Positions 48,109 to 60,116 of a stretch of 64,000 nucleotides of DNA are shown piece by piece. Location: assembly GCA_002189035.1 (NCBI GenBank), contig NEEC01000014.1:2296501-2360500 (forward strand), read 5' to 3'. Position numbers and translations under genes: made by a program. The notes beneath the pieces were generated by a model. The model did not search any database. It saw nothing but the letters and a program-made list of their open reading frames with translations, and was not told the origin of the DNA. Within the stretch, counting starts at the first letter, position 1. Each line of letters begins with the position of its first letter. The stretch comes from Utricularia gibba (lineage: Eukaryota; Streptophyta; Magnoliopsida; Lamiales; Lentibulariaceae).

Positions 48109-48889
48109 TCAAGCAATATGACCATGGCCAAGACATTTGAAACACTTGATATTTCGTGTTTGTCCAGAAGACTTAAATCCTCCATCCTGGTTTCGAGTAT
48201 CTGCAGTGCCCTCTTTCATCAGTCCAAACTTAGTTGATTTCCCAAATGAAGTATAATTTGGTTTCTTCTCCTTACTTATAGCAACATTCCACGAGGTAGA
48301 AGGTTTTGGATGGTCTCTATGTTGTTCTTTAGACTTTAGTTGTTTCTCAATCTTTATTGCAACATGCAACATGTCTTCAATCTTTATGTTGTTCCTTAGA
48401 CTTTAGAGATTTCCTTGTTTAAACCATAGAAGAATCTTGTCATTGTAACTTCCCTATCCTCAATTATATTGGCTCGAATCATTAATACCTCCATTTCTTG
48501 CCAATATTCTTCCACGGTTTTGCTCCCTTGGTGAGCTTCTACAAGTTTTGGTGTTGATCTCTTTGGTAGTGGCTGGGAATGAACCTTTTTCTCATGATCC
48601 TGTTCAATTCAGCCCAAGTATGAATTGGTTCTTTATCATTTCGTCTTCTGTTGAGTACTACTTTATCCCACCAAGTTATGGCATATTCTGTAAACTCAAC
48701 AACAGCAAGTTTGATCTTCTTGGCTTCAGAATAGTTGTGACAATCAAACACATGCTCCACACGAGTCTCCCATTCCAAGTAGGCATTTGGATCGTTTTTC
48801 CCTTGAAAAGAAGGAATTTTCATCTTGATGTTATCAAATTCCTTATATTCACGTGTGTGTCTACCCTTGGGTCTTTCATCATATCTCAC
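48109..48889 (-). pseudogene. Degenerate gag with zinc knuckle
   Basis: Minus-strand gag: IKMKIPSFQGKNDPNAYLEW and EYAITWWDKVVLNRR are typical of plant gypsy capsid, and a later fragment has the zinc-knuckle start CFKCLGHGHIA. The two parts are interrupted by stops around 48375-48535. Confidence 0.82.
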
Positions 48890-49912
48890 ACCATGATTTG
48901 ATCTTCAATTTCTTTGAAATCTTCGTTCTATATCATCACCACCAGATGAATCATACGCATCAGGGATGTTATTGTTTCTCCTTTGTTTACCATACTTTAC
49001 CTCTTCAGCCTCAGATTCCGAATCTTTTTCTTGTTGAGAATTCCTTCTGCTATGGTGTGTTGGAACTCTTGTTCTTCCATGGGAGACACTATCCTCTTCT
49101 TGCTTTTTGATGTTTTTGAGAGATTAATTATGATCCTCTAGTTTGATGTGGATTTATTCCATGCATCTTTGCAATCTTCTGAACTCACTTTACATTGCAT
49201 TAAGTACAAAACGAACATCCATAACATTTGATTCTTTTGCAGGGTTATTAGAGCTCGACGTCCTACTACAAGAGAAAAGTGTAGACAAAAAGAAGGAAAG
49301 AGAGAATTTCCAAATCTCAAGTCCTCTAGAACTTTAAGACTCAATAAGCCTTAAATGATCTATCTAAGTGTGGTTTAAAGAGATAATGGTGGTTAGAATA
49401 ATGAGTGGGATAAAGAAAGCAACAATATAAGACTTGGTGATGGTAATAGTAATAATGGTTAAGTAAGAGTAGAAATGGAAAGATAGAATGTAAATTATTG
49501 TGATTAGCACCAAAAGAGGTAAGTGGACAATTGAAAAGAGTTAAAATGGAATAGAAATAGGACAATAGACAAAAATGTATAATATTGACTTTTCTTTTGT
49601 TTGGTAAATAAAAAATTCAATAGATTCAAATGACTAACTTTTTTTAACTTTTCTTGTGTGTGAAAAGTTGAAAATTCAGCTGCTAACTTTCTTTCTCCCT
49701 TCAACACGTTTTTTTTTCCTTTATGCAACAGTCCAAAAGAAAAAAATGGAAGAAACAAAGATAAGAAACCCCCCTTGGTTTTTTTTTTTCAGAAGAAGAG
49801 ATGAGCAAAAGACAAGATAACTAAATCAAGATAGATCTGGACTAGTTTCTAGGTTTTTTTTTTTAGAACGAAACCAAAACAAGATAAATAGGAGATAAAG
49901 AAGAGAAAGATT

Positions 49913-49925
49913 GGCTCTGATACCA
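49913..49925 (-). other. Primer-binding site (initiator tRNA-Met type)
   Basis: On the minus strand TGGTATCAGAGCC lies just inside the 5' LTR. It is the usual complement of the 3' end of plant initiator tRNA-Met in LTR retrotransposons. Confidence 0.9.
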
Positions 49926-49927
49926 CC

Positions 49928-50496
49928 TGATACGATCCTCCAATCAACAAGTGATTGCACAAACAAGATCTTAGTTGAAAAGAAGCAATCCTTCAAAAAA
50001 AATAAGTTGGCCCTCAAGGATTGAAAGATCCTTGTAATCCAAATTATAAACTGGTACCACACTCACATAATCAATGAATGAATTGAGAGTGATAAACCAC
50101 ACACTAGATATCACAACCAAGGCTTGATAAATCTACGTTCTACAAGAACTCAAGGATGGAGAATAGCTCTCAAAAGTGATTACAATCAAAGTTGTTTAAA
50201 ACATGAGTAAGATCTTCTTAAATAGATGAAGAATTGGGATTTATTAGAGAAAAAATAGTAATAATAATGTATTTAGTAGTAATGGATATTCTCTAATCAA
50301 GTTGATATACTTTGAGAATGTTGAATTCTATGCTCAATACTTTATAACTTGGTTGATTGGCCCATAAGCTATTAAGCACTTCTTGATTCTTTTTGCTCTT
50401 AATCTAGTGATTAGTTCAATTGAAATCAATGAAATATTATTGATCTTGTGTACTTTATTTTCGTTAAAATAATCTATAACATAAATGATCTCATCA
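49928..50496 (-). repeat. 5' LTR of the retrotransposon
   Basis: 569 bp, the plus-strand right repeat and partner of 44060-44627. It precedes the primer-binding site in the element's own orientation. Confidence 0.92.
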
Positions 50497-52000
50497 AATA
50501 CGAACATCTAAAGCCAATGCGTGTTGGGTGTCTCTTCAGTTGGATCCACAGCCAACATTAAATTGACATAAACACTCTGTACTTTCTGGTTTTAAAACAG
50601 GAAACCTGGATCTATAGTGTCGTGACTGGTGGATGCATGCCCAGTGCGGTATCCATATTAAATGGGTAAAACTATCCAAAGTCAATTCCAAGCTGCCAGG
50701 GAAGAACATGTACTAAAACTGCTGGCAGGTGCAGCCTGCACTAGTTTTTGTTTTTTTTTACTTTTGTTCAGGAAGTCAATTTGTTGGATATTTTTGAGAT
50801 GGTCGGTTTGCATTCCATCCCACGAAAGTGTACAGTTTCATCGTCCTGTATGGAATAACCGAGACACTGTTGGGTAGTTCGTTCTCTGTGCTTACATTAC
50901 TCTATGGTGGCCGGCGATGGAAGGAAAGAAGGCTGAATTGGTCAAGATCCTAAACCCGAGTTGAATTTCAGTAAACGACACCATCCCTGGGGTGCTGAGT
51001 TTGTCAACGCATCATCTTCCAGCCACTCAGAAACATGGTTTTCTGTGCTCCAAAAACTTGGCTGTTGATGAGGGAGGAGTGTGACCTCAGAGGTTGGTTA
51101 TGCTGCTACACAATGAGAGGATTGTTGGTACCAAACTCCCAGCCCGCCCCCGGGGCATCAAAGCATACAAAGCGCCTTTGTGCCGGAACCCCTAGACAAA
51201 GCGACAAATCCCACGCTCACTGACGTGTCTGAACCCCAGATTCGGCGGACACGTTTGCGTAAACTTCACACATGTTGTATATCAAACCTCAGCTACCACT
51301 GCCCGTATCGGTATCGCCATCCTCCTCCCAGTACATTCGTCACGTTTAGTGGGCGCCCTCAACCACCTTTCTTCGTTAAATGTCAAAAAGAGGAGATTTT
51401 GATTAAGAAACCTGATTTAATCGATCTGGGTTGCGGTCCTTGGGGTGAAAGGAGTTAGTTTGGGTGTTGTTTCCTTGTTGGAAAACTGGGCAGTCATGCG
51501 ATGTAAATGACATGGCTAATGTTTATGGCTAATTTTTGTTGTGTTTCGACAAGCCCATCCTCCCTCACGTGACCTGGTTTAGCTCTTTCTCACCTAATTC
51601 TTCCCTGGAAGATGTAATAACACATACACAATGCCCTTTGTCTTCGAGAATGATCCATGCTTGGAAAATGTCTAGCCTTCTCTCCAAAAGGTTAGCTGTG
51701 TAGGCATTGTAGGGGTTTTGGTTTTCTTTAATAGTGATCACAATATGAGAAGGTGGTATTGAGGAGGACATGGTATCGTCTGTACGTCACGCCATAAAAT
51801 GAAAAGCTGTTTCCACGCAACACCAGTGACATAACTCACTCAAAGGGGCACCCTCTCCTGTATATAAACCACCTTCTCCATCTCATTCTCCATTACTTTC
51901 ATTTCTCCCTTTCCAGAGAGATCGAAGCTGCTAAGAAGACCAGGGCTTTCGGGTTTCGCCGGGATACCTGTTTCTTTCTCTCTGCAGCTTCTCCTCTACA
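50497..52000. other. Spacer between retrotransposon and SWEET gene
   Basis: No supportable gene in 1.5 kb. The last part is the SWEET promoter and leader; see the TATA element. Confidence 0.5.
51861..51868 (+). promoter_or_regulatory. TATA box of the SWEET gene
   Basis: TATATAAA lies 133-140 bp upstream of the SWEET ATG, followed by a CT-rich leader. A strong match to the plant TATA consensus. Confidence 0.65.
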
Positions 52001-53320
52001 ATGGCCATCTTTGATGTTCATCACCCTTTGGCTCTTACCTTTGGGATTCTCGGTACGCATCATGTGCTGAACACAGCAGCAGATACCGCTCACGCCACCC
52101 TATGGATTCTTTCCTGTCTGCTTTGCTTCTTTCCAATGCTGTGGGTTGTCTGACACCGGTTTTCTTTCTTGTGTAGGTAACCTTATATCACTAATGGTGT
52201 ACTTTGCTCCGGTGTAAGCATCGATCCCAGCCTTTCTTCCAGCTTTTTGATCGAACAAACATTTCAATGAACGTTTTATTTTTTTTCTAAGCACTGAGCT
52301 CGATCTTTTCTCTCCCATCTTCCATTTCCATTTGCTGATGCCATGTTTCGAAGTGCAGGCCTACATTTGTGACAATATACAAGAGCAAGTCTACCATGGG
52401 ATTCGACTCGCTCCCATACGCAGTTGCCCTTTTCTCAGCGATGTTATGGATGTACTACGCCTTCCTCAAACCAAACTCCATCATGCTTATCACCATCAAC
52501 TCCTTTGGATGCTTCATTGAGTCTCTCTACCTGTCTCTTTTCCTCTTCTATGCGTCCAAGAAAGCACGGGTAATCCTTGTTTCGAGATATCAGACATGGA
52601 TGAGCTTGTTTAAAGTGTTGTTACAGAAATGGTGTTGGTGCAGGCTCAAGCCTTGAGGATACTTGGCCTCATGAACCTGGGGCTTTCAGCTCTCATCTTC
52701 GCCTTCACTTACTTCATATTTAAGGGTGAAATCCGGATCCAGGTTGTGGGTTGGATCTGTGTCGTCTTCTCTGTCAGCGTCTTCGCTGCACCTTTACGAA
52801 TTGTGGTAAGTTTGGGCACTTCAGCAATACATAATTAGAAAACACCCAAAACATCTGCTTCCATGCGTTGCAGGTTCAAGTGGTTCGAACGCGGAGTGTG
52901 GAGTTCATGCCATTGCCTCTGTCCATCTGCTTGACTTTAACTGCAATCGTTTGGTTCTGCTACGGATTTTTTCAACATGATTTCTGCGTCGCCGTAAGCG
53001 TTACCAGTTCCCAAAAGCAAGCTCCTTTATTTCCCAATTCTACCTGTTGCATTCATCCTCCTCCGGCACTGTAGATCCCGAACGTGGTGGGCTTCTTTCT
53101 GGGGATGATGCAGATGATCCTCTACGCCGTCTACCGCCGCGCGAAGCCTCGGAAGGAGGGAGAACAGAAGCTACCGGAGCTAACCAACGTAACAACAACT
53201 CTCCCGCCTCCAGAACCCCAGGATCACCAGCCACCATCTGGAAACTGCACCTGCCAGCATCCTCCTCCTCCTCCTCCGGTCGCCCCCCACGACGACGCGC
53301 CGACGGCAGCCGTCGTTTGA
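52001..53320 (+). CDS. SWEET: SWEET sugar transporter (MtN3/saliva)
   Basis: A bidirectional sugar uniporter in membranes, used in phloem loading, nectar and seed filling. Six exons: 52001-52052, 52177-52213, 52359-52569, 52644-52805, 52874-52993 and 53075-53320; the phases close to 275 aa. Two three-helix MtN3 repeats are visible: the first begins [20 protein letters not shown] and [20 protein letters not shown]; the second has [40 protein letters not shown] and [19 protein letters not shown]. The overall look suits clade III (SWEET9-15), but this needs a tree. The C-terminal tail is unusually Pro/His-rich. It appears intact. Confidence 0.95.
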
Positions 53321-54328
53321 TAAAGCAGCTACAGGTTAAGTTACAATAACCCTTTTCGCCATGGGAAGCTTAAGGAGGAAGAGGAAGAGATGACGAGGTT
53401 AGGATGGAGGAGTTAACATGGATGTGCGTTTTTACATTTCGAATAAAAAAGTGTGAAGGTACGGACATGCACAACCGTTAGACCTAAATACATACCATGG
53501 ATTTTGGATCAATTTTATTTCTTTTTAATTGATCCAATAATAATAACGAAATTGCAATTATGTTTTTCTTTCAAAATAATTCATAATTTATGAAGAGGAA
53601 AACAACGAGAGAAATATATTAGTAATATAATTTAAAAATTGTATAAGATAGATATCGTTCAAATTTTATAATTTTATTTAAATATATTTAATTATTTTAT
53701 CTTTAAAAATAAAAAAAATTACTGAATAAAATATTAAAAGTGGAAGTATTCCAATCAAATTTTCAATACAATTTTCATAAAAAATAAAATCAAGAGAAAA
53801 AATATTTGAACCAATCCGAATTCTAGGTAAGAAATATTTCAGACTTTAAAAAAAAAAAACAGAATAATGAAAGTGTATAGACCGGGCCGGGCCGGATTGG
53901 ATATTCCGGTGATGGCCCAGAGGCCCGAAAAATGGAAGTATACAAGTAACCTGTGACAGCAGCCGCGTATTTCACCAATCTCCCGAAATCCAGCGTTTGG
54001 GAACCGCGGGCGGAAATTCTTAGCGATCTCAGGTTTCGAAGAACACGTTTGGGGAAAATCCACGATCAAAAGTAGAACCACCATATCTGAACCGCGAGGA
54101 GAAACTGGATCTCTATTTGATGATCCAAGCGATCAATTTCAGCTATAAACCCTTGCAATATTCGTCGAGTTTTCGGAATCTCCACGGTGTATATCGCGAA
54201 TCGAGCCACGATTGCTTCGCTCTTTGTTTTTTTTTTCTTCCCTAATTTTGTGTTTGGGAATCGAATCGTAATTATCTGGAACTGAACTCTGGATATCGGT
54301 GATTGGAATCGACATCCTGGGTGCGTAT
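53321..54328. other. Spacer: SWEET 3' flank and CPL3 promoter
   Basis: AT-rich, especially 53510-53870. It holds the SWEET 3' UTR and the CPL3 promoter and leader. No gene is seen. Confidence 0.5.
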
Positions 54329-57300
54329 ATGGAAATTAATTCCAAGGTGCAGCAGCGGCTGGCGAGATTTGAGGGACACGACGTTAAGGAAGGTGAGATC
54401 TCTGCCGCAGGAATGGCGGAAGACGTTGTTAGTAGCGAGCGACCGCATAATCCCACGGTGGCGTTGTGGAGAAGTAGTGCTAATTCGAATAGTGTAAATT
54501 CCGTAAGTAATAATGCTGGTGGTGCTAGTGGGGCTAGGGTTTTGTCGATGGCAGATCGGTACTCGTATCAGATTGCTCCCAAGGCTTTCTATTCGGGTTT
54601 CCATAATTTAGCGTGGATGCAGGCTGTGAAAAATATGTCACTGGGAGATGCTCTGGTGATGATGAAGGATGGTAATGACGAGAATGTGGTTTCGAATTCC
54701 GGGTCTGAAGGAACTGGTAGTGTAGAGAATGATGATGAGAAGGAAGAGGGTGAGCTAGAGGAGGGTGAAATTGACGGGGATTCTGAACTAGTAAGAGAAA
54801 ATCAGGACTTGGGTACTGATGAGGTGGAGAATGGAATGATAAAGATCAGCAAGCTTGTCGAAGATCTTAGACAAGAGCTGGCCAATCTAGAAATAGATAA
54901 CCAAGCAGAAAAGTAAGGGAGGGTATTTTTTGATTGTGGATTTTTTAATTGCTTGTCCAGGGTTCGAAACATCATGTCTTTGTGACTTTCCAGATCATTC
55001 GAAAAGATGTATTCGCGTGTGGAAGGCATGGTGATTTGCTTGCAAGAACACATTTTGGGGAGCCCTTTTGCTGGGAAAGACGCATATAATGAAGTTTTAG
55101 TGACTGCACTTGAGAAACTTTATTCAGTATGATCGACAACTGGACTAATAATACATTGCGTTCATGTGCATCTGGAGATGTTGATTTGTGTAGATATATA
55201 TTTTGTTTTCACAAAGACGTTTTAACTGCAGGTCTTTTGTTCCATGACGATGGAATTCAAAGAGCAGAGGAAATCCTCTTTCCTGAGGTTTGCATTTTCT
55301 CCTAAGCTTAGTCAATTGTTTGTCGAAGTACTGGGTGTTGAAGTATTTCACAAATCATCCCTGTTTACTTCCTGTAGATTGATTGGGCAGATTGCAAGCT
55401 TGGGGCCTCTCTTTTTATCTCCTCGACAGATGAAAGAGGTTCTGTCATACATATGACATTCATTTAGCCTTATTATTGTGTGGCCTAGCACATTAACCCT
55501 TGCCCCATTACATGTTTTTCTTTTCAGGTAGAGACTATTAGTTCTTCCGTTAATGTGGTTGCTGATTCTTCGGTGAACACTGCAAGCAATGGAAGAAGTC
55601 AGGGTTTGAAAACTGATATGAGTGGTTCTCATTTGTGGCATGAACAGACAAGTGATTTTTCGCTTCCAAAGCAAGGCGAAGAAGAAAATGTATCTTCCGA
55701 ATTATCATTTCAATCTGAGAGCTTTCCATCAGCATGTGGAAAATCCGGGCTCATAAAACCTAGGAATAGGGAATTGTCTCTTCCGTTGCTTGATATTCAC
55801 AAAGATCATGATGAAGATAGCCTTCCTTCCCCTACAAGAGTTTCTGATCCATTAGCTTCCAAAAAAGACTCTTTTCAGCCAAATGGTGTGAAACCTGAAT
55901 TGCTGATCATAAAGCAACGTCGTGACCAAGGGAAGTCTGTGGTTCATCCTTACGAGACTGAAGCTTTGAAAGCAGTTTCAAGTTATCAGCAAAAATTTGG
56001 CCCCAAGTCTTTTTATATGAGCGATAAGCTGCCTAGCCCCACCCCTTCTGAAGAGGGGGATTCAAAAGAGAATGGCGATGTTACTGAGGAAGTTTCTAGT
56101 TCTACTTTCCTTAAGGCTGGACTTTCAGGAAACGGCATACATCCAGACGCATCTCTTGCTTGTTCTCCTAAGATTTCTGATGGCAATTGTTGTACAGTTG
56201 ACAATACTCCGGTTCCTTCGCTTGCTGTTAAATCTGAGAAGCATGCATCCAGTTTTCCAATGAAAAGTCGAGATCCTAGGCGTCGATTGGCAAGCATGGA
56301 TGTCAGTGCTAGAAGTCTCACCAGCCCTTCTCTCGGAAGTTTTCCATCAAACGTATCACTAGGATTGCCTGTTTCAAAGAAACAGAATGCTTCTGAAGAT
56401 CTTGTTTTGGATGGTCCAGCTGCTAAGAGACAAAGGAATGATCTCTCAGGTCCTAAGACAACCCTCCCACTTGTAACTGGATCGTCAAACTTACCAGTAG
56501 TGACCCCAAGCAAGGTTCCGCCTGCCATTGGCCCAATTTTGTCACCATTAATGTCTCAGAGTGAGGTTGCAGTTGGCAATTCTAGTGAAACGCAACCTTT
56601 GCACACTCTTTTGAGAGAAATATCGGTCAATCCGTCTATGTGGAAGAATATTGTTAATATGAAAACCCAGTCAGCAACTTTGGATAGCATTAAGGGAGCA
56701 GCAACTTCCGGTAGCCCCTCCCAATTGGTGCCAGGGAGGATCCCTGAAGAAGTGACTCCAAATCCTCAGGAGGTTATCTTTCTTATTCAGTACTTTCTTG
56801 TATGACCAGATCTTGATGGATGTTTAGTCGAACTTATAACCTCTGTGACCTTCTTTCAGATCAATCTGCAGGGGACAGCAGAGAAAATTCGAATGAAGCC
56901 TCGTGATCCACGTCGTGCTCTTCATAACATTGGGTCTCAAAAGCCTGTCAATGTTGGACATGAAAATTCTAATGCGCCCACATGTTCTAGTTCAGTCACA
57001 GCTAGAACCTCCAGTTTCGTAAAGGCAGAGGACCAACTAGCAAAGACTATTGCGCCTTCTGGTGGTCTGAGACCACCTGATATTTCCAAGCAATTCATTA
57101 CTCATGTCAAAAACACTGTTGATGTGCTGCCTTCGCGTCTACCCACTGAACCTGGCACTGGCACTGGAAAATTGAAAAATGAAAAATATTCTACTTCTGA
57201 AGAAAGCATTCCTGTCAGCTCTCAACTACCGAATGCTAATGCATGGAATGACTTGGAGCATTTGTTTGAGGGATATAGTGATCAGCAGAAGGCTGCTATC

Positions 57301-58778
57301 CAGAAAGAAAGGGCAAGGAGGCTTGAAGAACAGAACAAAATGTTCTCAGCTCGCAAGCTCTGCCTTGTCTTAGATCTTGATCATACCCTCCTTAATTCAG
57401 CTAAGGCGTGTCTTTATTTCCTCTTTGTTTTTCGGACTCTCACGGTAAAATTTGAAAAATTGTGATTTTTGTTTTCTTTTTCACCAGTTTGCAGAAATTG
57501 ATCCCATACATGATGAGATTCTGAGAAGGAAAGAGGAACAGGATCGTGACAAGACTCAGAGGCATCTATTTCGGTTTCCACATATGGCGATGTGGACGAA
57601 ATTGAGGCCCGGGATTTGGAATTTCTTAAACAAGGTATTCAAAAATCTGAATCGCATTTCCATGGTATCATCACATGGTTTTCTGAATCTTTTTTTTTAT
57701 TGCATTCCAGGCCAGTAAACTCTATGAATTGCATCTCTCCACTATGGGGAACAAGTATTATGCCAGCGAGATGGCGAGACTGCTGGATCCAAGTGGGGAA
57801 TTGTTTTCTGGACGTGTTATCTCCCGTGGTGATAATGAGGAAGCATTTGACGGTGAGGACAGGGTTCCCAAAAGTAAAGATTTGGAAGGTGTCCTGGGTA
57901 TGGAGTCAGCCGTTGTAATTATAGATGACTCTGTTCGCGTTTGGCCCCTCAACAAGTTGAACTTGATAGTCGTGGAGCGGTAGGGGATCCAACTTCTCAG
58001 TGATCCTTTTTTGTGCACCTCCTTACCCAGCATTTAGTGAACTCTACTTTTTTTTCCTAGGTATATATACTTCCCTTGCAGCCGAAGACAATTTGGTCTT
58101 CCTGGTCCTTCTCTTCTGGAGATCGATCACGATGAGAGGCCAGAAGATGGAACTCTAGCCGCGGTGTTAGCGGTGAGCCGATTCTTTCAACATGTATATA
58201 AATAGTTATCCTGTCTTAAAGCCTTGAAAACAGGTGATCGGAAGAATACACGAAAGCTTTTTTGCACACCGGTCATTAGACGAAGCCGATGTTCGAACCA
58301 TCCTAGCCTCGGAACAGCACAAGATTCTCTCCGGCTGCCGCATTGTTTTCAGCAGGGTGTTCCCTGTTGGTGAAGCCAATCCTCACATGCACCCGCTTTG
58401 GCAGACAGCCGAGCAATTCGGAGCTGTCTGCGTTAATCAGATCGATGACCAGGTTACCCACGTAGTGGCGAATTCACCTGGGACGGATAAGGTACCTGCC
58501 TCTCCTCAACCCACCCATATCCAACTTGTGATGTTTTTGGTGTCATCAACAGAAGCATGATCCACCCACCCCTTTCTCAACAGGTAAACTGGGCAATCTC
58601 CAAGGGAAGATTCGCTGTGCATCCGGGATGGTAGGCTTTCTGTTCATATTTGAGCATGTTTTTTTTCCTTGTGCAGATTGTGTTGCTGACCCAAAAGAAA
58701 ACTTGCCGTTTCAGGGTGGAGGCATCAGCTCTGCTTTACAGAAGAGCTAACGAGCATGACTTCGCCATTAAACCATAA
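54329..58778 (+). CDS. CPL3: RNA polymerase II CTD phosphatase-like 3 (CPL3)
   Basis: It dephosphorylates the Pol II C-terminal domain; in Arabidopsis CPL3 dampens ABA and immune gene expression. Eleven exons: 54329-54912, 54994-55126, 55232-55438, 55528-56772, 56860-57405, 57488-57634, 57711-57979, 58061-58172, 58234-58491, 58584-58630 and 58715-58778; about 1203 aa. The N-terminal two thirds are Ser/acid-rich and disordered, with EEGELEEGEIDGDSE. The FCP1-type catalytic motif KLCLVLDLDHTLLNSAK is at about 889-905. It is followed by FRFPHMAMWTKLRPGIWNFL and MESAVVIIDDSVRVW. A BRCT domain ends the protein (RIVFSRVFPVGEANPHMHPL to VHPGWVEASALLYRRA). The intron after LLNSAK starts GC (AAG|GCGTGT). 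Bases 55288-55377 may be a further 90-nt intron. Confidence 0.93.
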
Positions 58779-59366
58779 TAAAATCAAATTAAAATGAAAC
58801 CCTAATCCCCAAAATCTAAATGAGCCCCCCCCCCCCCCCATGGGACCCGAGCCGCAACCGCATACCCTAATCTAATCCTCTGGGGAGTTAAAAGGGGTGG
58901 ATTAAAAAAAGTATTCATTCCCCATACAAATGGACTGGAGCTGGACACAAAACCCAATGGATGCACCAAGCCCCCGTTCTGTGCCCTTGGGAGAATGGGA
59001 TTTCTCCTTTTTTTCAGATGTCTTCTAGAACATATTCGATTCTTTTTTTCACCTTTCTGGAAAGTATATCCGTTATTTTTTGTGATGCCATCCGGAAGCG
59101 GGTACCAGGAACATGGAAACATAATCATTACTAAATGAACCCCAGGAAACGAACGGAGCTCCGTACCCAGTGAAGGCGTTCGGAGGAGACAACTTACGGG
59201 TGTCATCGTACGTGTCGTCGCCGGAATGGGGCGGCGGCCGGCGGACAACGAAGTGTGAGAGTAAGGGGTAGATCGGTCAAATGAGTGACTTGCTGTCCTC
59301 TACGTCTCGCGTTTCACAACCACAGCAGTGCTTCCCACAAGATCGGGGCCGGCGTACGATCTCCGC
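58779..59366. other. Spacer: CPL3 3' flank and HD-Zip promoter, with poly-C run
   Basis: It contains a run of 15 C residues at 58825-58839. The HD-Zip leader is within about 59240-59366. No other gene is recognised. Confidence 0.5.
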
Positions 59367-59931
59367 ATGCCGACTCTGACCTCGATGAAGACGCGCTTCA
59401 GCCATGAACAGCTTCGGTCGCTCGAGACGGCCTTCACGGCGGAGGAGCGCCCCGATTCTGGCATGAAACTGGGGCTCGCGAAGAAGCTCGGCCTGGAGAC
59501 GCGGCAGGTGGCGATATGGTTCCAGAACCAGAGGGCGAGGTCGAAGGGGAGGCAGATGGAGCGAGACCTGGATGTGCTCAAGTCCAACTATGATCACCTG
59601 GTCTTGGGCTTCCAGGATCTTAGGAAGGAGAACCAACTTCTTCTGCTTCAGGTATCATCCATCACCCAAAAAGTGAACGAACTACTTTTCACAAATCAAT
59701 TAACGGAGATGGCAAACCGCGCAGGTGCAGAGACTCAGGGAAATGGAGGAAGACGACTCCAAGAATCACAGGACATCGGGAGCCAGGGAAAACCCTGGAT
59801 TTCTAGGAGAACCAAGCAGTGAGATGGTGGAGGCTAAGTATCATCTGGATGCAGGATGTTACCTTCACGAGGGTTCCTTTGGTGATGGATGTAGTTTCCA
59901 GACTCACGATTCCCAATGGTGGGATTTCTGA
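59367..59931 (+). CDS. Homeodomain-leucine zipper class I transcription factor
   Basis: Two exons, 59367-59651 and 59725-59931, give 163 aa. The homeodomain starts MKTRFSHEQLRSLETAF; its recognition helix reads RQVAIWFQNQRARSK. A leucine zipper follows at once (LDVLKSNYDHLVLGFQDLRK), and the intron falls inside it, as in the ATHB-7/12 type. The usual Trp after the recognition-helix RAR is Ser here. The C-terminus ends SQWWDF. The start is the ATG at 59367. An upstream ATG at 59281 (MSDLLSSTSRVSQPQQ) is one frame off and would fuse with the domain if one base were missing near the G run 59345-59348. The class call is secure; the N-terminus is not. Confidence 0.85.
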
Positions 59932-60116
59932 TGCTGAGTTGTTATTGAGGGCTAATATTTATTTCAATTCGTAAAAGATAGAAAATGCTATGCACCCTGA
60001 ATACAAGATCGTTCACTTCTATCCAGCAGTGCCCTTCTTCACCCTGAAACGCATTGCATCAACAAGCATCCAACTTCTGACTGTAGTAAGGAAGTCCGAG
60101 TCCTCAGTTACACTAT

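Larger units (their letters stand above)
44060..50496 (-). mobile_element. Ty3/gypsy LTR retrotransposon, degenerate, minus orientation
   Basis: About 6.4 kb bounded by two LTRs that begin TGATACGA and end CTCATCA on the plus strand. Reading on the minus strand the order is 5' LTR, primer-binding site, gag, protease, reverse transcriptase, RNase H, integrase, polypurine tract, 3' LTR. Integrase after RNase H marks the Ty3/gypsy order. The coding part is broken by stops and frame changes, so the element is not autonomous. Flanking 5-mers are aatct on the left and aatac on the right, an imperfect target duplication. The LTRs differ at many sites, so the insertion is old. The lineage within gypsy was not resolved. 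Confidence 0.93.

Noticed and set aside
46958-48901. Plus-strand ORFs inside the retrotransposon
   Set aside because: Shadows of the minus-strand gag and pol frames.
44055-50501. Perfect target-site duplication around the retrotransposon
   Set aside because: Flanks aatct and aatac agree only partly; recorded as imperfect and not as proof of the exact borders.
50500-51800. Possible gene between the retrotransposon and SWEET
   Set aside because: Short ORFs only, no motifs, no convincing splice-linked frame.
55145-55735. Minus ORFs over CPL3
   Set aside because: Antisense shadows; the plus strand has a complete, phased CPL3 model.
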